From positions 1-6,512 of the forward strand of contig WOZB01000240.1 of NCBI GenBank assembly GCA_011620445.1: DNA of 6,512 nt. The letters are read 5' to 3'. The position numbers and the translations under genes were made by a program. Each line of letters starts with the position of its first letter. Positions within the stretch are counted from its first letter, which is position 1. This document shows positions 6,482-6,512 of this stretch, in pieces. This stretch comes from Anaerolineaceae bacterium (GTDB lineage: Bacteria; Chloroflexota; Anaerolineae; Anaerolineales; Anaerolineaceae). A model generated the notes under the pieces. It had not been told where the DNA came from, made no database searches, and saw nothing but the letters and a program-made list of their open reading frames with translations.

Positions 6482-6500
6482 TCGAGAAGTGTGATAAAAT
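6472..6500 (+). promoter_or_regulatory. Putative sigma-70-type promoter with extended -10
   Basis: TTCAGA (6472-6477; four of six matches to TTGACA), a 17-base spacer, and TAAAAT (6495-6500; five of six matches to TATAAT), preceded by TGA (6492-6494) giving an extended -10. Within the spacer, ACTTC GA GAAGT (6479-6490) is a 12-base inverted repeat suited to an operator. It points out of the window on the plus strand, so its gene is not visible. Confidence 0.45.
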
Positions 6501-6512
6501 ATTAACCTTAAG

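Larger units (their letters stand above)
6205..6512. other. Non-coding stretch after the gene block
   Basis: No supportable gene in 308 bases. The region is AT-richer than the genes. It holds an inverted repeat GGCTCG (6383-6388) and CGAGCC (6401-6406) with a 12-base loop but no T-run, and a short AT-only inverted repeat (6286-6296). On the minus strand one frame is open from the window end to a stop at 6411-6413 (33 codons), which could be the tail of a convergent gene. The plus-strand promoter-like site near the end argues instead for a downstream gene on the plus strand. Confidence 0.7.

Overview
The window reads as one plus-strand gene block from a bacterium with roughly 50% GC and ordinary bacterial signals: GGAGG-type ribosome binding sites, a GTG start and short or overlapping gene junctions. 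Lineage cannot be fixed from the sequence. The gene content (large M14 peptidase, DUF969/DUF979 transporter pair, M29-like aminopeptidase) suits an anaerobic, amino-acid- or peptide-using bacterium such as a Chloroflexota/Anaerolineae or Firmicutes-type organism. That placement is an impression, not a result.

Layout. Positions 2-2866 hold the 3' part of a very large M14-type zinc peptidase; its reading frame is open to the window edge, so its true start lies outside. An 80-base gap carries an unused Shine-Dalgarno-like sequence and a 10-bp palindrome. Positions 2947-3666 and 3668-4618 encode a tightly coupled pair of membrane proteins of the DUF969 and DUF979 families, which protein-family resources name as the two subunits of a 5-oxoproline (pyroglutamate) transporter. 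A 67-base gap with a perfect 11-bp hairpin and a second hairpin over the ribosome binding site leads to an M29-like metallo-aminopeptidase (4686-5684). Its last codons overlap the start of a stand-alone GyrI-like small-molecule-binding protein (5674-6204). The final 308 bases (6205-6512) hold no gene I can support. They end in a promoter-like sequence with a tandem 13-bp repeat, probably serving a gene beyond the window.

How the parts may work together (inference). An M14-type peptidase and an M29-like aminopeptidase would trim peptides. The DUF969/DUF979 pair would move 5-oxoproline or a related small acid across the membrane. The GyrI-like protein could bind a small molecule linked to the pathway. 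The usual companions of this transporter, 5-oxoprolinase and pyroglutamyl peptidase, are absent here, so the substrate may differ from 5-oxoproline or those genes may lie elsewhere. Nothing in the window looks like a phage, an insertion sequence, a CRISPR array or an RNA gene.
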